DNA of 64,000 bases from Lachnospiraceae bacterium. Its GTDB lineage: Bacteria; Bacillota; Clostridia; Lachnospirales; Lachnospiraceae. The stretch is taken from assembly GCA_022769665.1 (NCBI GenBank), contig JALEIR010000042.1, forward strand, positions 36,172 through 100,171, written 5' to 3'. How positions within the stretch are numbered: the stretch's first letter is position 1; every line of letters starts with the position of its first letter. Made by a program: the position numbers and the translations under genes. The notes beneath the pieces were generated by a model that worked only from the letters and a program-made list of their open reading frames with translations, was not told the DNA's origin and made no database searches. Positions 1 to 10,122 of the stretch are shown in pieces.

Positions 1-169
1 CCTCGGTTATGATTCCCCGGACGGTTCCAAGCTCTGTCTCATGTACCAGAACCTTACCCAGAAGGTCTTTCGCTACGGTAATCCCGTCTCGGGCAAAAAA
101 ATTCCGTCCAAGCCGTTTCCCACATTTTACGGTTATTGTATTTTTATGCTCCCGCTCTGTTCTTTTCAT
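1..169 (-). CDS. mpg: 3-methyladenine DNA glycosylase (AAG/MPG family), N-terminal fragment
   Basis: This gene is not in the ORF track. It runs off the left edge of the window, leaving about 56 N-terminal residues on the minus strand. The translation contains LGRNFFARD followed by TVAKDLLGKVLV, which matches the N-terminal block of the AAG/MPG family that excises alkylated purines from DNA. The downstream GIITE reading fits the family's stretch before the catalytic EAY motif, but the catalytic residues lie outside the window. The chosen ATG has GGAGAG and AAGG just upstream. Its promoter-proximal neighbour on the same strand is acylphosphatase. The family call is fairly firm from the motif; specificity cannot be judged from a fragment. 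Confidence 0.72.
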   Translation of the reverse strand, partial: MKRTEREHKNTITVKCGKRLGRNFFARDGITVAKDLLGKVLVHETELGTVRGIITE

Positions 170-245
170 CCTTCATCTCTCCGCAGTGAATCTCTATAAA
201 CAAATCATACTTCATTTTATCACCGATGCAAATAGAATGAAAACA

Positions 246-512
246 CTATCTCACATGAAATCCGCTTTCGTTTTCCAGAAGCGGTATATCTTGGGACTCT
301 ATATTATCAATGACAATATAATCGCCGCTGTTAATCATGATAAGCATCCGGTCTATGGCTTCCTCCGTTCCCTGAACCTCCATCTCCACAGAACCGTCCC
401 ACTCATTTTTTACCCAACCCGTAATGCACATGCCGTTTGCCGCATATTTTGCCCGATACCTGAATCCGACACCCTGTACTCTTCCGGTAAATCGAAAATG
501 TTTTCTTACCAT
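246..512 (-). CDS. acyP: acylphosphatase
   Basis: An 88-residue protein, the normal length for this small cytosolic enzyme that hydrolyses acyl-phosphate bonds. The signature GRVQGVGFR near residue 10 carries the phosphate-binding loop and catalytic Arg. The second signature GWVKNEWDGSVE near residue 33 carries the catalytic Asn. The C-terminus ends FHVR, close to the usual F-x-x-R ending. It lies between the sensor-lipoprotein unit and the DNA glycosylase on the same strand. The Shine-Dalgarno region is weak (GGGGAT at long spacing), so expression may rely on the upstream transcript. The true cellular substrate is unknown for most bacterial members. Confidence 0.93.
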   Translation of the reverse strand: MVRKHFRFTGRVQGVGFRYRAKYAANGMCITGWVKNEWDGSVEMEVQGTEEAIDRMLIMINSGDYIVIDNIESQDIPLLENESGFHVR

Positions 513-576
513 ATCATCTATATCCCCGTAATTCTAATCGCAATTGTTTTCATCCCTTGTGTTTCTAAGATGAGCT

Positions 577-2400
577 TTATTTTAATATAATATAATCAGT
601 GGGCTCCTCCGGCTGATTACCTGCCGCAATATACTCTGCCCAGAGAGTTCTGGCATACTTTTCCGTTCCCAGAAACTGTTCTGCTCCGTCTTCGCCGAAT
701 GCTGCCGTGGCCAAGGCCCTGAAATTGTTGACATGGTCGGCAATTGTTAACGTATATCGTCTGTTTTCCTGCAAAGCCTCTCCGTTTACGGTGATACCCG
801 TCAGGACATAAGTCCCATCTTTCTTTTGTACCTCCATGGAAAACCCGCTGGATACCGGCAGTGTTTCATCCGAAAAAGGATTATTGCATGTATCATAGCC
901 CTCCACCGCAAGCCTGGCCAATTCAAATACCTCAGCGCCTGTAACCTCGCAGGTATACAAATGATTTCCTCCCGACTGCATGGCATACTCCAGCATCCTC
1001 TGTGAATAATCTGCGGCATACAGAGACCCTGTGCAAATGGAAGATGGCGCCAGAAGCAGCTCTGTGCCGCTGATTTTGCGCAGTGTATTGGCAATGACTG
1101 ATGTAGCCGGGCTTCCCCCGTCAGGCTGAAATACAACGGAATATCCGTTTTCCAATGTTGCAACCGTCTCCTCTTCCTTCCCGGCTAACTCTTTCAGAAG
1201 GGTATTCATGTTTTCATATGCACCCTCTGCATCCGTTTCTCCGGCCAGCAGCTTCTGCACAGATACTTTTGATGCCTGTAACAAACTGTCCGAAGTCAGC
1301 AAGGGATACATCCTGTTGGCAGCTATGACATCCTCCAGCTCGCTGAAGGTATCCGGAAAATCCACATCCACGCCACGGTTATAGGGAATCAGACAGGTAG
1401 GAGCCCCGTCAAGATATGCAGCGTATCCTTCCGGAGTGAACATGGCGTTCAGTACCTTTTCCGCCAGTTTCAATTTTTCCGGATTATTTTCCAAATTTCG
1501 GTTCAGAGCCACATGAAAAGCAGGCGTAAGCAAAATCCAGTTGTCTTCCTCGGTCTCTCCAAAGTAAGGCAGCAGTTTACATTTATGGTACTGAGAATAT
1601 GTCTGCAAATCCTCTGCCGTACCTCGTATCATGGCAACCTTCCCATCGGCAAAATCATTCAATGTCATGGTATAGCCTCTGGTAATTGCGTCCTCCGTAA
1701 GCCCTGTATCTTTCATAAAGGCTTCCAGCTTGTCAAATGCCCCTGTCCAAAGTTCCCTGTCCAGGTTATCTGTCGTTTCACTCTCGTAGTCCAGCCGCCA
1801 GGAAGTTCCCTCCAGACTGACCAATTCCGGAATGGAACAGCCTTCCAGTGTGTATAAACAGGTATAATCATATTTATAATCGCTCAGATAAGGCAGAATC
1901 CCTGCTTCTTTGAATTTTTCACAGGCTTCACGAAAGCCGGCATAATCTTCCGGCAATTTCACATTGTACTGTTCGAACAGCTCTACGTTTGCCACAAATC
2001 CGTTGACAACCCCTCCTCCGGGAAGCCAATATATCATACCGTCGCTATCCGTATAGTCATCCAAATAAGCCTTGTAAAATGTGGTCTCCGTTTTGCTCAA
2101 GTCCATCAGAGAGTTGTTCAGCTCCTGTACCTCCCGCACGGGCAGACATCCCACAATGATAATATCGGGAAGTTCACCGTTTTGCCTGCAGAATTCATAG
2201 TAAGCCACTTCACTTCTGCTTGCCACAAATTTGAAATCAACCTCCGGGACCGCCTCTGTCAGATACGGTGCAAAATCATTTAACATTTTTGTATCATATA
2301 AATATACCGTTATTTCATTATTCACAGTGCTTTTTTCTTTACTGCAGCCGGAAAGTGTAAACAGTGCACCGACAGCCAATATGAACAGTATCTTCCTCAT
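577..2400 (-). CDS. extracellular solute-binding lipoprotein with 5'-nucleotidase-like C-terminal domain (paralogue B)
   Basis: A 607-residue lipoprotein. The signal peptide ends in the lipobox LSGC at about residues 16-19, so it should be anchored to the outer face of the membrane. Residues of about 30-400 resemble the family 1 / family 8 sugar-type solute-binding proteins of ABC transporters. Residues of about 420-600 contain SPATSVIANTLRK and LYTCEVTGAEVFELARLA, which resemble the C-terminal domain of 5'-nucleotidases (substrate-specificity half) without the metallophosphatase half. No permease or ATPase gene is adjacent; instead a hybrid sensor kinase and a paralogue lie immediately upstream. 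The start has a clear GGGAGGA. A role as co-receptor for the kinase is my inference; a stand-alone transport binding protein is the alternative. Confidence 0.75.
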   Translation of the reverse strand: MRKILFILAVGALFTLSGCSKEKSTVNNEITVYLYDTKMLNDFAPYLTEAVPEVDFKFVASRSEVAYYEFCRQNGELPDIIIVGCLPVREVQELNNSLMDLSKTETTFYKAYLDDYTDSDGMIYWLPGGGVVNGFVANVELFEQYNVKLPEDYAGFREACEKFKEAGILPYLSDYKYDYTCLYTLEGCSIPELVSLEGTSWRLDYESETTDNLDRELWTGAFDKLEAFMKDTGLTEDAITRGYTMTLNDFADGKVAMIRGTAEDLQTYSQYHKCKLLPYFGETEEDNWILLTPAFHVALNRNLENNPEKLKLAEKVLNAMFTPEGYAAYLDGAPTCLIPYNRGVDVDFPDTFSELEDVIAANRMYPLLTSDSLLQASKVSVQKLLAGETDAEGAYENMNTLLKELAGKEEETVATLENGYSVVFQPDGGSPATSVIANTLRKISGTELLLAPSSICTGSLYAADYSQRMLEYAMQSGGNHLYTCEVTGAEVFELARLAVEGYDTCNNPFSDETLPVSSGFSMEVQKKDGTYVLTGITVNGEALQENRRYTLTIADHVNNFRALATAAFGEDGAEQFLGTEKYARTLWAEYIAAGNQPEEPTDYIILK

Positions 2401-2430
2401 GGTTCTATCCTCCCTAAAGCCTGCATGAAG

Positions 2431-4953
2431 CTATTTCCCAATCAGTTTTGCAACCGTGCTGCGCAGTTTCTCCACACCAATCGGTTTTGCAATATGTGCA
2501 TTCATGCCTGCCTCCATAGCCCTTCGCACATCTTCCTCAAAAGCATTCGCCGTCATGGCAACAATGGGAATCCGGGAAGCATCCGGATGCCCGCAGGAGC
2601 GAATTCGGCGGGCAGCCTCATAACCATCCATCACCGGCATCTGAATATCCATAAAGATTAAATCAAATTCTCCCGGCTTCGAATTGCAAAATGCTTCCAC
2701 TACTTCTTTTCCGTTTACTGTCAGTTTACATTCTGCCCCTTCCATATTGAGGAGTGCCTCCAGGATTTCAGCGTTAAGCACATTGTCCTCCGCTGCCAGG
2801 AAACGCAAGCCTTCCATGAAGCGCTCTTCCGCCACCCCAACATCCTTTTCCTCACTCTCCGAGCTCTCTTCCTGTTTTTTTTCAGGGACCTGCAGCAGCT
2901 CCAGGTTAACGGTGAAAGTACTGCCTTTTCCCGGTGTACTGTCAACCAGAATTGTACCTCCCATTAAGTCCACAATATTTTTCGTAATTGCCATGCCCAA
3001 ACCTGTTCCCTGAATCTCTCTGTTACTTTCAGTGTTCTCTCTGGAAAAAGGTTCAAATATGGTCTTCACATAATTCTCACTCATACCGCATCCGTTGTCC
3101 GCCACAACAAAACGCAGATGAATATGTCTGCGGATTGTGCTTTCCGTTCCCTCCACCTTCAGGAAGATGGTTCCTTCAGGCTGTGTGTACTTGACTGCGT
3201 TGGAAAGCAGATTCAAAAGAATCTGGCTTAGCCTGGTTCTGTCTCCCAGCAGCATCTTCGGAAGTTTTCCCTCTTTGCTTATCCGAAATGTCTGCCTCTT
3301 TGCCCCCGCCTGAGAGAGAACAATGGAACCGGTTTCCTCTAACAGCTCCTCCAAATCGAATTCCGCCACATGCAGGGTAGTCTGTCCGCTTTCAATCTTG
3401 CTCATATCCAGAATATCATTGATTAATCCCAGCAAATGTCGTCCGGAATAATCGATTTTTCTGGTATACTCCCTTGCCTTCTCCGGGAGCTCCACATTTC
3501 TCTCCAACAGTGTAGTAAAACCGATAATCGCATTCATAGGTGTCCTGATGTCATGAGATATGTTGGCAAGGAAATTGCTCTTTGCGGCATTGGCGCTTTT
3601 TGCCATCTCCAGTGCATTTTCCAGCGCCTGATTAGTCGCCTTTTCATCAGTTCGGTCGGATAAAACTACGATATATTTTTCGCTGTCACGAATCATGGTA
3701 CAAAACGCAGTTGCCTGAAACCACAGTGTCGCACCTGTTTTCCGATGAATGTACTCACGCTCCCATTCTTTTTTCTCTCCGGGTATCATCTTCGGCAGCT
3801 CATCCGCAATTCTGGGTGCATCTGAATCCCGCAACAACCCGCTCAAAACATTGATATCATCCCGAATCACTTCCTCCGGAATCCCGACAATCTTGTATAC
3901 ATTGGGACTGATATAGCTCACACGCAGGGTATCTGCGTCAATCATCAGGAAAATATCATCTACGTTACCGGAAAGCATACTGAACAATTCTTCCCGGTAC
4001 AGAATTTCCGTATCCTTTTCTTCCAGGCTTCGTCTGTTTTTTTGAATGACCAGCATCGTCAGCACGATAATAATTATCCCTGCAACGCCGGCAACCAGCA
4101 TCAATGACGCCGTCTGTAATTTGTTCATACTGGCATTTACCACACCGGTAGGGACAACCCCCAGCACCATCCAATCTTCAAACTCCACGGGTTCATAGAT
4201 CAAATAGTACTCGTCAAACTCCGTACGAAAGGATGTCGCTCCAAGGACACCATTCTGAAAATCCTGCCTGATTTTATCAATCCGGTCGTCACTCATATCC
4301 GATTTGCTTTCCAGCATGGCGATAAAGTTAAATATACTGTTTTCTCTGTTCTGGGCATTGTCCGCAAAAACCCGCCCGTCTCCATAGGCAATGTAGCTGT
4401 TGGATTTCCCGTTAAATGCCGATATTTCCAGGTTTGCCATAAGGTCCTTATTGTCAAAACTGATTGCGACTGCTTCATAGGAGAAACCCCTGAAGATTCC
4501 CTGTTCCGCCGGCACGGCAAAAATAATCAGTTCAGGAGACCCAAACAAAACCGCATTTACCACAACCGGCTGTCTTTCCACAATCAGCTTTGTAAGCTGC
4601 CGTTTCATATCCAGATATCCTTTATCTCCGTCAGGAGTCATATAAGCTCCGTCCTTGGAAATAAAGTAAAACTCTGTAAAACCCTCCTTTTCCTGCACTT
4701 CCCTGATAAAGCTTTCCACCAGGGCATCATCCCCCGCATCCCGAAGATATGGAACGCATTCCTCCATATTCTTCCAGTTTCTCTCTACCATACTGTGCAA
4801 TGAACGGTTTGCCTGACTGTATATTTCCAACAGATGGCTGGTACTCTCCTCATAAATCGCTTTGGATACAAAACGGTAATAACCGACGCCTGCCGTTGCA
4901 ACTATCCCAAATACAAAAATGACTGATATGATATGAATAAATCTTTTTCGCAT
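2431..4953 (-). CDS. membrane hybrid sensor histidine kinase with C-terminal receiver domain
   Basis: An 840-residue two-TM sensor. TM1 is at about residues 7-28, followed by an extracytoplasmic Cache-like region of roughly 250 residues and TM2 ([19 protein letters not shown]) near residue 290. Next come a PAS domain (about 325-440) and a HisKA domain with the phospho-acceptor in [17 protein letters not shown]. The ATPase domain has N-box [13 protein letters not shown]1 VADNGCGMS and G2 [14 protein letters not shown] full receiver follows: acidic AEDNVLN, phospho-site [11 protein letters not shown] and Lys in AKPIG. There is no DNA-binding output domain and no separate regulator gene nearby. 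It sits between two paralogous lipoproteins, with 13 and 30 nt gaps, so co-transcription is very likely. Confidence 0.92.
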   Translation of the reverse strand: MRKRFIHIISVIFVFGIVATAGVGYYRFVSKAIYEESTSHLLEIYSQANRSLHSMVERNWKNMEECVPYLRDAGDDALVESFIREVQEKEGFTEFYFISKDGAYMTPDGDKGYLDMKRQLTKLIVERQPVVVNAVLFGSPELIIFAVPAEQGIFRGFSYEAVAISFDNKDLMANLEISAFNGKSNSYIAYGDGRVFADNAQNRENSIFNFIAMLESKSDMSDDRIDKIRQDFQNGVLGATSFRTEFDEYYLIYEPVEFEDWMVLGVVPTGVVNASMNKLQTASLMLVAGVAGIIIIVLTMLVIQKNRRSLEEKDTEILYREELFSMLSGNVDDIFLMIDADTLRVSYISPNVYKIVGIPEEVIRDDINVLSGLLRDSDAPRIADELPKMIPGEKKEWEREYIHRKTGATLWFQATAFCTMIRDSEKYIVVLSDRTDEKATNQALENALEMAKSANAAKSNFLANISHDIRTPMNAIIGFTTLLERNVELPEKAREYTRKIDYSGRHLLGLINDILDMSKIESGQTTLHVAEFDLEELLEETGSIVLSQAGAKRQTFRISKEGKLPKMLLGDRTRLSQILLNLLSNAVKYTQPEGTIFLKVEGTESTIRRHIHLRFVVADNGCGMSENYVKTIFEPFSRENTESNREIQGTGLGMAITKNIVDLMGGTILVDSTPGKGSTFTVNLELLQVPEKKQEESSESEEKDVGVAEERFMEGLRFLAAEDNVLNAEILEALLNMEGAECKLTVNGKEVVEAFCNSKPGEFDLIFMDIQMPVMDGYEAARRIRSCGHPDASRIPIVAMTANAFEEDVRRAMEAGMNAHIAKPIGVEKLRSTVAKLIGK

Positions 4954-4966
4954 AATCGCCGCCCTC

Positions 4967-6826
4967 TCAACGGATTGTTACATACTCCGTGGGCGCTTCC
5001 GGCTGCCCACCCTCCGCCAGTATCTCCTGAAAATACTCTATGGCGCTTCCTTCCATAGGCTCAAGCTTTTCCTTTATTTCTCCGGGCATAGGGCAATTCC
5101 GGAAAAATGCAGCTTCTATTGCATTGTCATTTCCCAGCATATTAACCCGAAAAAGCGCATTATCCTCAATTTCTTTACCGTTTATCGTCACTTCTTCCAA
5201 CGTGTAGGTTCCGTCTTGGTTGTCCTTTATTTTATATTCCATACCACTGGTCACAGGAATCTGATTCAGGTGGCATATCGGATTGCTGCCGTCCTCCTTC
5301 ACATTGACCAGCCAATCCATCACCTCCCTTATTTGTGCTCCTGTCAACTCAGCCTGCTTTAATGCAACACGGTTATGAATCAGCCATTTCATCTGCTCCT
5401 GCGTATATTCTCCCTCATAAATGGAAGAGGTGATAATTGTGGTGTATCCGATCAGCACATCTGCTCCTGTTGCCTTCCGCAAAGTATTGGCTACTGCCGA
5501 AACCGCTTTACTGCCATGTTCCGTAAAGGTATAATCATATCCTGTCTCCATATAGCAAACCGCTTCTCCCGCAGTTTCTTCACCGGGCATAGAAAGCTGT
5601 CTGTCAAAGTCTTCGTAAGCCTCCCTTGCGTCATACACCCCTCTTATCATATTTTGAACCACGTTTTGGGATATGGAAAAAAACTCTGTTGACGCCAGTC
5701 TTTGATACATATGATTCTGTTCCAGACAACGCTCTGCGCGAAGCAAACTTTTATCCGGTTCAAAGTTCACTGTCTTACTATAGGTAAGCACAGCATTGCC
5801 GGATGCGGCTCTGCGCTGCCCTTCCTCACTGAACATCGCCTCCAACACTTTTATGACATTTTCTTTCTTGACGGTATCCTGTTCCACATCATTGTTTACG
5901 GCAACCTGGAAAACAGGATAGGTCAGAAGCCAATTATCATTCTCGGTTTCTCCAAAATAAGGCAGCATGGTTGTATTGATTCCGTTTTCCGTTTGCAGGA
6001 CAATACAATCACTGACTGTTCCCCGAAACATCGCAAGCCTTCCGTCAACAAATAAGGCTTTTATATCATTAAACGTTCTATTCATATCCTCGGGTTTTAC
6101 ATAAGTATCCGCAAGGAAGCGTTCCAGCTTGTCAAAAACCACCGGCCATACATACTCATCCAGCCCCGTGGCACCGTCTACCGTCTCGCTCTCATACTGC
6201 ATACGCCAGTTTATTCCTTTCAGGCTCATTAATTCAGGAATAGCACACCCCTGCATTACCTCAAGGCAGCTGTAATCCGCCTGATAATCATTATAAAAGC
6301 CTCCAATTCCGTTTTCTTCAAATATTCTGCAGGCATTGGCGAAGTCAGCATAATTGTTGGGTAGCGGTACATCATAGGCCTCGAAGATATCCCGGTTGGC
6401 AATGATTCCGTCTACCTCCGCACACATGGGCAGCCACTGAATCGCTCCATCGGTATCACGATTATTTTCAATATAGGAGGTGTAAAATGTACCCACCAGC
6501 TCTGTCCTGCTTAAATCTAACAGATGATTCTTCAGCTGAGTGGCGTCATTTAACGAAAATCGACGGCAGGTTAGTATATCCGGCAAATCTCCCTTCTCCT
6601 CCAGGTAGCAATAAAAGTCCATGGAATTGTTGCCCACAATAAATTCAAAATCCAACTCCGGAAACTGTTTTTCCAACCACGGAGTTAACTCCTTCGTCAT
6701 AGAAAAATCCCATAAATACATGGTAATCTTATTGCTGTCATTCTCTTCCCGTACTTCCCCTTTACAGGCAGACAACCCGATGAACAGCGTCACCGCAACA
6801 AATACAAAAACAATCCTCTTTTTCAT
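4967..6826 (-). CDS. extracellular solute-binding lipoprotein with 5'-nucleotidase-like C-terminal domain (paralogue A)
   Basis: A 619-residue paralogue of the lipoprotein at 577-2400, with matching landmarks such as [22 protein letters not shown] and [12 protein letters not shown]. The lipobox is LSAC near residue 20. The N-terminal two-thirds resembles a solute-binding protein. The last 180 residues ([38 protein letters not shown]) resemble the 5'-nucleotidase C-terminal domain. It is the first gene of the three-gene unit and the two copies differ clearly in sequence, so they may bind different ligands. No transporter subunits are adjacent. Function beyond extracellular binding is not known from the sequence. 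Confidence 0.75.
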   Translation of the reverse strand: MKKRIVFVFVAVTLFIGLSACKGEVREENDSNKITMYLWDFSMTKELTPWLEKQFPELDFEFIVGNNSMDFYCYLEEKGDLPDILTCRRFSLNDATQLKNHLLDLSRTELVGTFYTSYIENNRDTDGAIQWLPMCAEVDGIIANRDIFEAYDVPLPNNYADFANACRIFEENGIGGFYNDYQADYSCLEVMQGCAIPELMSLKGINWRMQYESETVDGATGLDEYVWPVVFDKLERFLADTYVKPEDMNRTFNDIKALFVDGRLAMFRGTVSDCIVLQTENGINTTMLPYFGETENDNWLLTYPVFQVAVNNDVEQDTVKKENVIKVLEAMFSEEGQRRAASGNAVLTYSKTVNFEPDKSLLRAERCLEQNHMYQRLASTEFFSISQNVVQNMIRGVYDAREAYEDFDRQLSMPGEETAGEAVCYMETGYDYTFTEHGSKAVSAVANTLRKATGADVLIGYTTIITSSIYEGEYTQEQMKWLIHNRVALKQAELTGAQIREVMDWLVNVKEDGSNPICHLNQIPVTSGMEYKIKDNQDGTYTLEEVTINGKEIEDNALFRVNMLGNDNAIEAAFFRNCPMPGEIKEKLEPMEGSAIEYFQEILAEGGQPEAPTEYVTIR

Positions 6827-6949
6827 ATTTTCCCCTATACCAGTGCAATACTCTCTTCATTCGACAAAACTCTTTCATTAAATATAGCATAAATCCATAA
6901 CCAATAAAACTATATTTCATCGCGCATTCCGTGTGCCGTCACAAACCTC

Positions 6950-6978
6950 TTGCGGTTCCGTCTTTCTGATGCTATACT
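6950..6978 (+). promoter_or_regulatory. predicted sigma-A promoter of the HAD phosphatase gene
   Basis: TTGCGG and TATACT are separated by exactly 17 bases. They lie about 45 bases upstream of the phosphatase start, in the divergent intergenic region shared with the lipoprotein-kinase unit. Confidence 0.5.
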
Positions 6979-7023
6979 TGTTGGCGAAAGTCAGAGCCGT
7001 ACAGACGGCAGACGGGAGATACC

Positions 7024-7839
7024 ATGAAAACACCGGAAAATTTGAAAAAGAAGAAACTGTTTTTGTTCGACATAGACGGCACTCTTGCGGTAGGAGATAC
7101 GCTGTATGAGGGAAGCGCCGAACTTTTGTCCTATATTGAGCGCATCGGTGGGAAGTCCTATTTTATCACCAACAATTCTACCAAAAGCGGATTGGATTAT
7201 GTAAAAAAATTCCGCAATGCCTTCCGTCTGGAAACCACAGAAGAACAATTTATCACCTCCGGTTACATGACTGTCTGCTTTCTGAAAAAGCATTACAGCG
7301 GCAAAAAAATATTTGTGCTGGGAACTGCTTCCTTCATAGCCGAACTAAAGAAAAACGGTCTGAAAGTAACGGAAACCGCAGATGAGAATATCGATTGCGT
7401 AGTTGTAGCTTATGACAGCGAACTCACTTACGAAAAGCTGATTCAGGTATCCAGGGTTCTGCAGACTGCAAATGTCCCCTTTTACGCCACCAATCCCGAT
7501 TTGCGCTGTCCCATCGACTTCGGCTTTATTCCCGACTGCGGCGCAATCTGCGATATGATTACTGCCACCACAGACAAAAAGCCCATATATCTGGGTAAGC
7601 CAAGCAAAGAGGTGGTAGAATTGTGTCTGGAACTCTCGGGCTTTACCAAAGAGGAAACTCTGGTGGTGGGAGACCGGCTCTATACGGACATCGCCTGCGG
7701 CATCAACGGAGGTGTAGATACCTGCGTTGTTTTTACCGGGGAAGCCAAACCTTCCGATATGAAATCTACCCCTTATCCCGCAGACTACGAATTTCAAAAT
7801 ATAAAAGAGCTCCTGAAGCAATGCTCAGAAGCTCAATAG
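7024..7839 (+). CDS. HAD superfamily hydrolase, NagD / p-nitrophenylphosphatase type
   Basis: A 271-residue cytosolic phosphatase of the HAD-IIA type. Motif I is FDIDGTLAVGD near residue 16, with the nucleophile and acid/base aspartates. Motif II is ITNNSTKS near residue 52. The Lys motif and C-terminal motif IV are seen in LGKPSKEVVELCLE and VVGDRLYTDIACG. The C2 cap lies between motifs II and III, as in NagD-like enzymes that act on small phosphorylated metabolites. Length is normal. It is transcribed alone and convergent with the DegV gene 26 bases downstream. The exact substrate cannot be read from sequence. Confidence 0.88.
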   Translation: MKTPENLKKKKLFLFDIDGTLAVGDTLYEGSAELLSYIERIGGKSYFITNNSTKSGLDYVKKFRNAFRLETTEEQFITSGYMTVCFLKKHYSGKKIFVLGTASFIAELKKNGLKVTETADENIDCVVVAYDSELTYEKLIQVSRVLQTANVPFYATNPDLRCPIDFGFIPDCGAICDMITATTDKKPIYLGKPSKEVVELCLELSGFTKEETLVVGDRLYTDIACGINGGVDTCVVFTGEAKPSDMKSTPYPADYEFQNIKELLKQCSEAQ

Positions 7840-7864
7840 CTTGTTCGGATTTTCCCATGAATTC

Positions 7865-8770
7865 TTATTCGTGAATTGCTTTTTCAATAATACCGAAGCC
7901 CAAAGGATAAGGGCCGGTGTGAACGCCGATGGTAGCGCCAATCTGACAGACAGGAATCTCTTTTACATCAATTCCCCTGCCATGCAGTACCTCCAACGCA
8001 TGATCCCTGAGTTCTTTTCCTTCCTCCATATCGTAGCCGTATCCCAACACGATGCTGTAGCAGTCAACCGGCAGATGACTGCTTCCGATGTAGTCCAAAA
8101 GCAGTTCCAAGGCTTTCTCCGTCGTTCTCTTTCTGCTGCGTCCGATACCCGAGGGATAAATCTCTCCGTTCTTCAGCGTGATGACCGGGCGGATACCAAG
8201 CACGCTCCCCGCCACCGCTGTCACCTTACCGATACGTCCGCCATGCTTTAAGTACTCCATATCGCCTATGGTAAAGAAAATTCTTCCCGTCCCCTTTATC
8301 TGCTCCAAACGTGCCACAGCATCCCGGTAGCTTGTTCCGGCATCCCGCAGTTTCACCGCTTCCAGTACATACAATCCCTGCAAAACCGTATTAATGCAGG
8401 AATCAATCACCGTAATCTCCGCACCGGGATATTCCTCCAACACAATCTCTCTGGCATTAACGGCGGACTGCACGGAGCCGCTGAATTTTGTGGTAATGCA
8501 AATACAAATCACAGGTGTACCTTCCTGTGCGTAGGGTAAAAAAACATCCACATAATCCTGGGTGGAAGGCATGGAAGACTTGGGATATACTCCCTTTTTG
8601 TCAACCATCTGCTGATAAAAATCCCTGACACCGATATCTACGTTTTCCTTTAAATAATGCTCATCATCAAAGGACACATAAAAGGGAACCACTGTGATAT
8701 TCTTTTCTTCCGCCAGCTCTGTAGGCAAATCACAGGAACCGTCGCTGATAATATGGAACGTTTCACTCAT
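7865..8770 (-). CDS. DegV family fatty-acid-binding protein
   Basis: The ORF track starts 23 codons earlier, but I choose the internal ATG (MSETFHIISDGS), which has AAAGG about 10 bases upstream and gives the normal family length of about 301 residues. SDGSCDLP at the N-terminus and the central SMPSTQDY block, with FSGSVQSA, are typical of DegV proteins. These bind a fatty acid or acyl-phosphate carrier ligand and often pair with fatty-acid kinase FakA. No fakA is seen next to it, so it may act as a stand-alone FakB-like binding protein. The later residues (GDMEYLKHGGRIG) fit the second domain. Confidence 0.9.
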   Translation of the reverse strand: MSETFHIISDGSCDLPTELAEEKNITVVPFYVSFDDEHYLKENVDIGVRDFYQQMVDKKGVYPKSSMPSTQDYVDVFLPYAQEGTPVICICITTKFSGSVQSAVNAREIVLEEYPGAEITVIDSCINTVLQGLYVLEAVKLRDAGTSYRDAVARLEQIKGTGRIFFTIGDMEYLKHGGRIGKVTAVAGSVLGIRPVITLKNGEIYPSGIGRSRKRTTEKALELLLDYIGSSHLPVDCYSIVLGYGYDMEEGKELRDHALEVLHGRGIDVKEIPVCQIGATIGVHTGPYPLGFGIIEKAIHE

Positions 8771-8908
8771 ATATAAACTTACCTTTCGTAAAAACATTTT
8801 AACCATGTACACGATACCACGTTCCAAATAAAATAGCAACTGATTTAAAGGCTCAAAAACATATTTTATAGTTTTTTAATCTTTTATTCGTGGTTTTGAA
8901 TACTACTT

Positions 8909-9931
8909 TCAATTTAATGTATCATGATAAACACGTAACACATTTTCATAAAAGATTTTATCCAGTTGTTCCTCCGTGAAGCCTGCTCTTTGCAGCGCAC
9001 ACCAAAGCTTTTCCATACTTTGTACTCCGGGCAACTCCTCATGGGTATCAATTCCGTCAAAGTCACTTCCCAGTCCAATTACCTCAATTCCGCCCACATC
9101 CGCGATATACCTTGCATGACGCACCACAGCCTCTATGGTTCCGGGATTCTTCTCTCCAAAAGGAACTTCCTCCAGAAAGTCGGCACAGTAATTAAGTCCC
9201 ATGACACCGCCTCTCTCTGCCAGCTTCCGAATCATATCGTCCGTCAGATTCCGCACACAGGGGCTGACAGCTCTGGCATCAGAGTGACTTGCCACAAAAG
9301 GCTTCTTCGTCACCTCCAGCACATCATAAAAGCCTGCATCCGAGAGATGGGATACATCGGGAATCATGCCCAGTTTTTCCATTTCGGCTACAAACTCCCT
9401 TCCCCGCCCCGTCAGGCCGTTCTTCTCATCCGGTGTGTGAAAATAAGCTTCAAAGGCGCTTTGGGATTCTCTTGCGTGTTTTCCCAGCTCTCTGTCAAAA
9501 TTGGGGTATCCCAGCTCGTTTGGAAAATTCCAGGTCAGCGTAAGCATCCTCACCCCCATATCGTAAAGCTGCCTCAATTTTTGTATATCGCCTCCGCAGA
9601 CAGCTCCCTCCTCCACCGTCAGCATAGCAGAGAGTTTTCCTTCCGAACGGTTTTTTTCAATATCCGAAAACCGAAGCACCGGTGCAATCAAATCGCTGTT
9701 CTTTTTCAGTTCTTCCCGATACAGCCGATACAGTCTGCACACCCGCTCCCAGGGGTCTTGGTCCCGGTCCAGTTCCACAAACAAGGCAAAATTCTGAAGC
9801 AGATAGTCTCCCTGTTTCATGCGAAGCAAATCCAGGTGGCCGGTGTTTTGCCGCAGGGTTTCTTTGCTTCCTTCGTCCTGCAGGTTGAGAAGTCTGCTGA
9901 TGGTATCGCAGTGCATGTCGATGACTTTCAT
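8909..9931 (-). CDS. membrane dipeptidase (peptidase family M19)
   Basis: A 340-residue zinc-dependent dipeptidase of the renal-dipeptidase type. The metal-binding HxD is in VIDMHCDTISRLL at residues 3-15. Further ligands lie in the bridging Glu region TVEEGAVCGGD and in SHLSDAGF and ASHSDARAVSP. The C-terminal LGSDFDGID is the usual family block. Although the family is named after the mammalian membrane enzyme, no signal peptide is seen here and the protein should be cytosolic. No convincing Shine-Dalgarno precedes the ATG. It is likely used for dipeptide (including D-amino-acid dipeptide) turnover. Confidence 0.92.
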   Translation of the reverse strand: MKVIDMHCDTISRLLNLQDEGSKETLRQNTGHLDLLRMKQGDYLLQNFALFVELDRDQDPWERVCRLYRLYREELKKNSDLIAPVLRFSDIEKNRSEGKLSAMLTVEEGAVCGGDIQKLRQLYDMGVRMLTLTWNFPNELGYPNFDRELGKHARESQSAFEAYFHTPDEKNGLTGRGREFVAEMEKLGMIPDVSHLSDAGFYDVLEVTKKPFVASHSDARAVSPCVRNLTDDMIRKLAERGGVMGLNYCADFLEEVPFGEKNPGTIEAVVRHARYIADVGGIEVIGLGSDFDGIDTHEELPGVQSMEKLWCALQRAGFTEEQLDKIFYENVLRVYHDTLN

Positions 9932-10043
9932 TTTATTTTGCAGCAGTTCAGTTAAGTAATTACTGTAAATGAACTGTCACTTTCTCCCTTCTGATATAAT
10001 GATATCTGAGTTTCAGATACACGCCTTGTCATGCGTAGATGCA

Positions 10044-10075
10044 ACAGGAGGAGTACCTTCCGATACTCCTCCTGT
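10044..10075. terminator. 12-bp perfect inverted repeat between dipeptidase and uracil permease
   Basis: The arms ACAGGAGGAGTA and TACTCCTCCTGT are perfectly complementary with an 8-base loop. The hairpin lies just after the permease stop codon on the minus strand, where a terminator is expected, but neither side carries a proper T-run. It may be a weak terminator or an mRNA-stabilising 3' hairpin. Confidence 0.5.
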
Positions 10076-10122
10076 ATTTGTACTAAATATATATTCGCTG
10101 ATTTTTGAATCATTCGAAGGAA

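Noticed and set aside
8966-9955. 329-residue plus-strand ORF opposite the dipeptidase
   Set aside because: An antisense shadow; the minus-strand frame has clear M19 motifs.
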